From a virus: a DNA stretch of 24,629 nucleotides. The stretch is from positions 1-24,629 of IMG/VR virus record IMGVR_UViG_3300031673_000457; one strand, 5' to 3'. Below the pieces are notes generated by a model. That model worked only from the letters and a program-made list of their open reading frames with translations. It was not told the origin of the DNA and did no database searches. Numbering within the stretch: the first letter of the stretch is position 1; each line of letters starts with the position of its first letter. The position numbers were made by a program, and so were the translations under genes. Positions 19,652-24,629 of this stretch are shown here, in pieces.

Positions 19652-22480
19652 GTGGCCTACGATGCTGGTGCGGTTATTGCACGAATTACAGCCAATCCCG
19701 AGGGCTTCCTGGCGGCCATGGGCCTAATAGATAGAAGCCTTCAAACCAAACAACAAACCGTAGGAGACCTGCAGAAGGCATTTAGTCGGCTTGGTGCCGC
19801 TGGAACCGAAATAACCAAACGACTTAACACCTTCAGCGAGGAATTAATAAAAGCGGGCGTTTCGGGCGTAAATCTCAATTTAAGCGTTGCAGAATTAGAG
19901 AAAGAATTTAAGAGACTTGGCGCCACCGGCCTTAATGCCGCACAAATCAAACAAGACTTCGAGGAAATTCGAGCCAGCGGCAACGCAATGGTGGAGTCTC
20001 TTTCTCGTGGTTACAAAGCCTTCGCCGTTGCTGGCACCGCCGTCGCTACAGCCATCGGCGCCATCGTCTACTCCACGAGCACGGCCGCCGCGCGCGTCCA
20101 GGTGCTGGGCACCGTTATGGAGCAGGTCGGTAAAAACGCGGGCAAATCATCCGCGGAACTCAATAGCCAGGTTGAGACAATTAAGAGCCTCGGCATCACC
20201 ACCCGCGAGGCGGAGCAAACTCTGATCCGGCTTATGCAGGTTCAAATCGACACGGCCAACGGCGCGAAGCTGGCCCGGGTTGCCCAGGATCTAGCGGTCA
20301 TCGCCAACAAGAACAGTTCTGACGCTTTGGGCGATCTGATCCAGGTGATCGGCTCTCAGAACATGGAGATTGGCCGGCAATACGGCCTGACCAAAACAGC
20401 GGATCAAATTTTTAAGGAATACGGTGCGACGCTGGGCAAAACCGGCATTAGTCTAAACGAAGTGGAAAAACGGCAGGCCATCGTCAACTACATCCTAGCC
20501 GAAGGTGCGAAGGTCGCCGGCACTTATGAGGCGGCCATGGGCGATGTCGGCAAGCGGCTGACGTCCCTGCCCCGGCTGGTCGAGGACGCCAAGGTTGCGT
20601 TCGGCCATGGGTTGCTGCCTGTCTTAGGGCTGGCCGTGGACGGCATCAGCGCAATCTTGACGTGGTTTACCAAGTTGCCGCCAGCGGCGCAGGATGCCGC
20701 CAGCAGTTTTACTTTGCTGCTTGGCGTCCTCGGGGCCGTGGTGGCCGTGACCGCCGCATGGGCGCTGGTGCAGGGTAAAGTCAAGAAGGCGATGATCGAG
20801 ACCAAGCTGGCGGCCATGGGGATGCTTACTAATCCATGGTTCCTGGCCATCGCGGGAGCCGTTGCCTTGGCTATCGCCATCAAGGGGATCATCGATGCCC
20901 ACAAAGGGGCCGAAGAAGCAGCCGAGAAGCAGGCCTCCACGAATGCGAAACTGAGTCAATCCTATTTCGACGTGAAGGCCCAGCTAGACAAGACCAAGGA
21001 AGGCACCAAAGAGCATAAAGATTTGGAGAGCCAGCTCCAAAAAACCATGAATGATTTGGCGACTGCTTTGCATGGCGTAGGTTTTGAATATGACGAACTA
21101 GGCAACGCACGAATAAAAGACATTAAATTGATTCAAAACACGATCGACAAGGAGAATGAATTAGACCGTATCCGGCAGGAAAACGTCAACAAGGAAAAAC
21201 TTCGCCGCGCCGAAGCCGCCGTAAGCCGCGCGAAAGAAGAAGTCGCGTACATTAAACAACAGATCAAGATCCGCGAGGAGAGCGGAAAATATCAGGGGTG
21301 GGAGTTGAAACAGGCACGCGTGCTATGGGCTGCCCAGACTGAAGAGGCTAACACCTCTTTGCGGGCCGCGGACGCTACGTTGAAAGCGGTCAAGGCGGAG
21401 ATAAAAGGCACGGTAACGCCCACGCCTCCACCACCACCCGGCGGCGGCGTCGACGCGACCGCCGAAGCCGAGATCCTGGAGCAGCTTCGCCTTGACCGAT
21501 TGAAGGCGAACAAAGAGAGTCTTGATAACGATCTGGCGATCCTGGCCGCCGAACGCAAGGCCGAGGAGGACTCGCTCAAAAAATCGTTGCAGGTCAAAGC
21601 ATTAAGCAACGAAGTCAAACTAGCATTAGATCAAAAATATGCAGAAAAAGAGGCTCTTCTCCGGGAGAAATACGTTAAAGAGGCGGAGGATGAGGCTAAG
21701 GCGCGGCTCGAACAGTTCAAAGCCGCGCAGGCGGAAATTGATGAAGACATGCTATCCAGCCACGATTTAGCCCTTTGGCGGATCGAGGAAAAGGCGGTCA
21801 AGTTCCGCGAAGCCGGTATAGACGAAGTCGCCGTCGCCCAATGGGTGGCCGCGCAGAAGGCGCAAATAACACGGAAGGAACAGGACGAGGCTGCCGAGGA
21901 ATATGCGAGGCAGATGGAAGAGTACAAATCCGGCTGGAAAAGCGTAATCGATAGCTTCGTCAAGGGCGGCATGACATTTGAATCGGTTTGGGACCGCATC
22001 ATGCAAGTCGCCTTCGACCGGTTCCTTGAAACCATAACCGCAATGATAGCCGAAAGCAAAGCTGCGGGATTTTGGCAATTTTTAAGCAACTTATTTGGGC
22101 TGGCAAGTCCCGGCATCGCCCCCATCGGCCAGGCGAATGTCGGCGGGCAGTTCGTTCCGGCGGCGGCGCGCGGGGGCGTAATACCCGACATTACGCAGCT
22201 GCATTTCGCGGCTGGGGGAATGCTGGCGGACACTATGCGCCGGACGGGCGATAGCGTGTTGGTAATGGCCAAGCCAAAAGAGATGATCTTGCCGCCGGAC
22301 ATCTCTGAAGGGTTGCGACGGATGATCGAAGGGGGCGGCGGTGCGCGCGAGGAACATAACTATTTCGAGATCCATGCCGTGGACTCCAAGTCTTTTACTC
22401 AGATGCTATCAGATCCCGCGAATCAGGCCATAACGGTAGCGCACGTCAAAGGCAAAATGCGCCGCGACGGCAAACTGTAG
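19652..22480 (+). CDS. tail tape measure protein, 942 aa
   Basis: It sets tail length and is threaded through the tube. It is the longest gene here, directly after the chaperones, with the expected layout: N-terminal coiled coil (residues 1-120), hydrophobic segments at about 122-141, 350-375 and 394-415 that could form the membrane channel during DNA injection, a long charged coiled coil (about 420-780), a Pro/Gly hinge near 590 (TPTPPPPPGGGVD), and a conserved-looking C-terminus. No lysozyme or peptidase domain is visible. By the usual rule of about 0.15 nm per residue it would give a tail near 140 nm. The start is GTG 19652 behind GGGAGGTGA. Confidence 0.95.
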   Translation: MAYDAGAVIARITANPEGFLAAMGLIDRSLQTKQQTVGDLQKAFSRLGAAGTEITKRLNTFSEELIKAGVSGVNLNLSVAELEKEFKRLGATGLNAAQIKQDFEEIRASGNAMVESLSRGYKAFAVAGTAVATAIGAIVYSTSTAAARVQVLGTVMEQVGKNAGKSSAELNSQVETIKSLGITTREAEQTLIRLMQVQIDTANGAKLARVAQDLAVIANKNSSDALGDLIQVIGSQNMEIGRQYGLTKTADQIFKEYGATLGKTGISLNEVEKRQAIVNYILAEGAKVAGTYEAAMGDVGKRLTSLPRLVEDAKVAFGHGLLPVLGLAVDGISAILTWFTKLPPAAQDAASSFTLLLGVLGAVVAVTAAWALVQGKVKKAMIETKLAAMGMLTNPWFLAIAGAVALAIAIKGIIDAHKGAEEAAEKQASTNAKLSQSYFDVKAQLDKTKEGTKEHKDLESQLQKTMNDLATALHGVGFEYDELGNARIKDIKLIQNTIDKENELDRIRQENVNKEKLRRAEAAVSRAKEEVAYIKQQIKIREESGKYQGWELKQARVLWAAQTEEANTSLRAADATLKAVKAEIKGTVTPTPPPPPGGGVDATAEAEILEQLRLDRLKANKESLDNDLAILAAERKAEEDSLKKSLQVKALSNEVKLALDQKYAEKEALLREKYVKEAEDEAKARLEQFKAAQAEIDEDMLSSHDLALWRIEEKAVKFREAGIDEVAVAQWVAAQKAQITRKEQDEAAEEYARQMEEYKSGWKSVIDSFVKGGMTFESVWDRIMQVAFDRFLETITAMIAESKAAGFWQFLSNLFGLASPGIAPIGQANVGGQFVPAAARGGVIPDITQLHFAAGGMLADTMRRTGDSVLVMAKPKEMILPPDISEGLRRMIEGGGGAREEHNYFEIHAVDSKSFTQMLSDPANQAITVAHVKGKMRRDGKL

Positions 22481-22493
22481 GAGGTGACCGGCG

Positions 22494-23162
22494 TTGGCGA
22501 CATTTAGCACCCCGTGGGACGCGGTGGCTGGGTATGAACTTACCGAACAATACCGGACGCTGATCACTCCAATGGAGACCGGCAAGGAACAGCGGCGATC
22601 GGTTTGGGTTAGCCCACGCCGGGCGTGGAAGTTGAGATTTCGCAAGAATTCAACTGATTTTACCACGATCAAGAATTTTTTCGAGGCCCGCTTGGGCGCG
22701 TACGAGGCTTTTGACTGGACCGATCCCGATAACGTTTCGCGCAAGATCCGCCTTTTGAATGACAACCTAGAGGCACGGGTTGTCAACGGACACGCTGAGC
22801 TCGAACTTATTTTCGTGCAGGTCTTTGACTCGGATACTACACCCCCGACAGTCTCCAGCGTGACCCCGGTAAACGGCGCAACCGATCAAGCTATTGATGT
22901 CAATGTCGTTTGGATAATGGCCGAGGCGATCCTGCCAAGCGATGTTACGGCCACCTATTTTCACTTAATCGATTCGACCACCGGCGTCTCGGTGGCTTGC
23001 GCGTTATCATTCTCTGGAGACGGCACGACAATCACGCTAAACCCGGACGCGAACCTGACGAACAACCGGATCTACCTCCCCCGCGTTGAGGCTGGAGTTC
23101 ACGATCTATCCAATAACCAACTTGTGGCGGCCTATGGGTCAAAGTTTACTACGATAGCATAA
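22494..23162 (+). CDS. distal-tail region protein with C-terminal Ig-like domain, 222 aa
   Basis: The first gene after the tape measure. Residues 1-115 resemble small minor tail proteins of the lambda gpM/DUF2460-like type: RRAWKLRFRKNSTDFTTIKNFFEARLGAYEAFDWTDPDN. It probably joins tube tip and hub. Residues about 118-222 form a degenerate Big_5-like Ig domain (TPPTVSSVTPVNGATDQAI... to SKFTTIA), the same type as on the tail tube protein but lacking the usual ITFS-x-x-M core. The start is TTG 22494 behind TAGGAGGTGA. Confidence 0.72.
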   Translation: MATFSTPWDAVAGYELTEQYRTLITPMETGKEQRRSVWVSPRRAWKLRFRKNSTDFTTIKNFFEARLGAYEAFDWTDPDNVSRKIRLLNDNLEARVVNGHAELELIFVQVFDSDTTPPTVSSVTPVNGATDQAIDVNVVWIMAEAILPSDVTATYFHLIDSTTGVSVACALSFSGDGTTITLNPDANLTNNRIYLPRVEAGVHDLSNNQLVAAYGSKFTTIA

Positions 23163-23180
23163 TTGCATAGGGGTGAGGAT

Positions 23181-23822
23181 ATGGGTAAGGGCGCGAACGC
23201 GGCGGTTCTAGCCAAGCTGGCTTTGTCCGCTAATCAGCCAATCTATCTCTATCAGGTCGATATGACTGGCGGGGTTTATTACCGTTTCGCGAAGGACCAG
23301 ACCATGGATATTACTTTCAACGGGTTCACATGGCGGGCGGCGTCGATCGGCCATGCGCCGGTCGGCAACTCCAAGGACGCGAGTATCGATGAAGCATCAG
23401 TCAAGATCGCGGTTATCGCCCATGAATTAGCCGCGCATTTAGCGTCTGGAAATACGTTTAACGGCCTGGAGGTCACGATCTATAAGGTTTTTAACGACGC
23501 CCTGGGCGATCCCGCGAACTATGTCCTGGAATTTTTCGGCCAGATAGATGGATGGACTTACGAAGAAGCCGAGGATGCTTCCTGGCTGACAGTACGGGTT
23601 CGGCGGAATCAAGGCACCTTTGGGAAGATCATCCCGCGAAGACGTTATAAAGTTATGTGCCCATGGATTTTCAAGGGCACGGAGTGCGGCTACGCGGGCG
23701 CGGAAACATTATGCGACCGGACTATAACCCGATGCCTGGCGCTTGGGAATGAAGATAATTTTGGAGGATTTCCATGGGTACCCCATCCGATGGAATCTAC
23801 GTCCAATGCTAATGTTAGATGA
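23181..23822 (+). CDS. lambda gpL-like minor tail protein, 213 aa
   Basis: Part of the tail tip. Residues 1-145 are the N-terminal domain (DUF2163-like; YLYQVDMTGG, FFGQIDGW). The C-terminal part has four Cys: CPWIFKGTECGY (Cys160, Cys169), LCDRTITRC (Cys178, Cys185), then GNEDNFGGFPW. This layout is that of lambda gpL, where four Cys hold an iron-sulfur cluster; the same is inferred here. The start is ATG 23181 behind GGGGTGAGG; an upstream in-frame TTG at 23163 is not supported. It overlaps the next gene by four bases. Confidence 0.87.
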   Translation: MGKGANAAVLAKLALSANQPIYLYQVDMTGGVYYRFAKDQTMDITFNGFTWRAASIGHAPVGNSKDASIDEASVKIAVIAHELAAHLASGNTFNGLEVTIYKVFNDALGDPANYVLEFFGQIDGWTYEEAEDASWLTVRVRRNQGTFGKIIPRRRYKVMCPWIFKGTECGYAGAETLCDRTITRCLALGNEDNFGGFPWVPHPMESTSNANVR

Positions 23823-24199
23823 ATAAATGGATTGGCCTGGCTTTTAAGTGGGGCGGCTGCTCGTTTTCCGGAGTAGACTGCGCCGGCTTGGTCCGGCTTT
23901 ACCTCCGGAAGGAATTTGAAGTGGATCTCCCCCCGGATGACGGCCCGCACGATCCGGCATCCTGGCTCGAGGATAGCCAGCACCGGATGATCTCCTACCT
24001 CGGCGCGCATGGGCGCCAGGTGGAATCGCCCGTGCGCGGGGACGTGGTGGTTATCCATTATCGTTTCGGCGCCGCGCATGCCGGCGTCATGGTGGACAAG
24101 CAACGGGTTCTACATATCGTTCCATTTCAAACCAGCCATATCGGCTGGCTTTCTTGCTACGGAGAACACCGGATAATCGGATTCTGGAGGGTAATTTAA
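23819..24199 (+). CDS. NlpC/P60-family tail peptidase, 126 aa
   Basis: A cysteine peptidase that cuts peptide cross-links in the cell wall, as the C-terminal domain of lambda gpK does during DNA entry. Catalytic Cys21 is in GVDCAGLVRL and catalytic His87 in AAHAGVMVD; His99 (RVLHIV) may complete the triad. Only this domain is present; the Mov34/JAB domain found in lambda gpK is missing. The start is ATG 23819 in an ATGA overlap with the gpL-like gene, with no clear Shine-Dalgarno, so it is probably translated by coupling. Confidence 0.85.
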   Translation: MNKWIGLAFKWGGCSFSGVDCAGLVRLYLRKEFEVDLPPDDGPHDPASWLEDSQHRMISYLGAHGRQVESPVRGDVVVIHYRFGAAHAGVMVDKQRVLHIVPFQTSHIGWLSCYGEHRIIGFWRVI

Positions 24200-24629
24200 A
24201 TGGCGCTACCAGCGGCATTAACCGCATTCGTGACCGGCTTGAATACAATCCTATCAATCGTTTCCGTGTTTTACTATGTCGCCAAGGCGCTTAAAAGTCC
24301 TACATACGACAAAAATGCCGCGATCACGCAGTGCAATCCCGAACTGCCAATCCCGATTATCTATGGCGAACATAGAGTGGCCGGCAACATCATCTGGCAG
24401 GATTTTAGCGCGGACAAGAAATACATGTATCTGCTCGTGGGATTAGGAGAAGGCCCAATTGAATCTATCACCGATGTCAAGGTTAATGACATCGCGATCG
24501 GGGATCTTAGTGGATGCTCTTATGACGCCTACCTGGGAACATCCACGCAAAATGTTGACGCGCGGGTAACCGGCGGATCGGCGGAGGTCGGAGGCCTCCG
24601 GTACTTGGCATACCTGGCCCTGACCCTCA
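24200..24629 (+). CDS. lambda gpJ-like tail tip/host specificity protein, N-terminal part (partial)
   Basis: The gene runs off the right edge with 143 codons visible. It has an N-terminal hydrophobic helix (TAFVTGLNTILSIVSVFYYV), then the PIPIIYGEHRVAGNIIW and YMYLLVGLGEGPIESITDVKVND segments that mark the start of J-like central tail hub proteins, which carry receptor binding at their far C-terminus. The start is ATG 24200, nine bases after GGAGG (24186-24190). Gene order L, K-like, J-like matches lambda. Confidence 0.85.
   Translation, partial: MALPAALTAFVTGLNTILSIVSVFYYVAKALKSPTYDKNAAITQCNPELPIPIIYGEHRVAGNIIWQDFSADKKYMYLLVGLGEGPIESITDVKVNDIAIGDLSGCSYDAYLGTSTQNVDARVTGGSAEVGGLRYLAYLALTL

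Noticed and set aside
21631-22302. Antisense open frame opposite the tape measure C-terminus
   Set aside because: Ser/Ala-rich shadow of a coiled-coil gene, no motif.
24132-24156. CCAGCC/GGCTGG hairpin followed by T-rich sequence
   Set aside because: It lies inside the NlpC/P60 coding region with only a six-base stem and interrupted T-run; probably codon-driven chance.

Overview
The window is a contiguous stretch of a tailed-phage (siphovirus) genome or prophage. Every convincing structural gene but one is on the + strand, in the usual late order: terminase, portal, minor head protein, scaffold, decoration, capsid, connectors, tail tube, tail chaperones, tape measure, tail tip. The DNA is fairly GC-rich. 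Genes are tightly packed, often overlapping by 1-17 bases. Many start at GTG or TTG behind very strong GGAGG-type ribosome binding sites, which suits a Firmicutes-like host, but nothing here fixes the host. No tRNA, rRNA, insertion sequence or CRISPR array was seen.

Layout. Bases 1-311 hold the possible end of an upstream gene and an inverted-repeat region. Bases 312-4555 are an accessory/late-regulatory block: unknown protein, C5 cytosine methyltransferase, membrane-anchored lytic transglycosylase, small Cys-rich proteins, HAD-like phosphatase, RusA-like resolvase. A terminator follows. Bases 4711-8554 are packaging (small and large terminase, portal). Bases 8557-10572 encode an SPP1 gp7/Mu F-like minor head protein interrupted by an intein. 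Bases 10659-11643 hold small genes, including an HExxH protein. Bases 11736-14825 hold scaffold, decoration protein and lambda E-type major capsid protein. Bases 14890-17761 hold connector and neck proteins. Bases 17774-22480 hold the tail tube protein, frameshifting chaperones and tape measure. Bases 22494-24629 hold a lambda-like tail tip (distal-tail-like protein, gpL-like, NlpC/P60, start of a J-like protein). Hairpin-plus-T terminators separate several of the most strongly expressed genes.

The most striking system is in the minor head gene. The intein (9433-10410) has no recognisable sense-strand homing endonuclease. Instead its opposite strand carries a complete 303-codon gene (10350 down to 9439) for a Vsr-like (EDxHD-type) homing endonuclease with two helix-turn-helix repeats. 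The gene has its own Shine-Dalgarno site and a sigma70-like promoter. It lies wholly inside the intein and its codons are exactly in register with the intein codons, so the same bases encode a self-splicing protein on one strand and the enzyme likely to mobilise it on the other. Start codon, Shine-Dalgarno and -10 box of the nuclease gene overlap the codons of the intein's C-terminal splicing blocks. I regard this antisense-nested intein/endonuclease pair as the main discovery candidate.

Other notable points are a canonical A AAA AAC slippery site joining the two tail chaperone frames, a similar hydrophobic N-terminal leader on scaffold and capsid proteins, and an apparent frame break in a small gene at about 10840.
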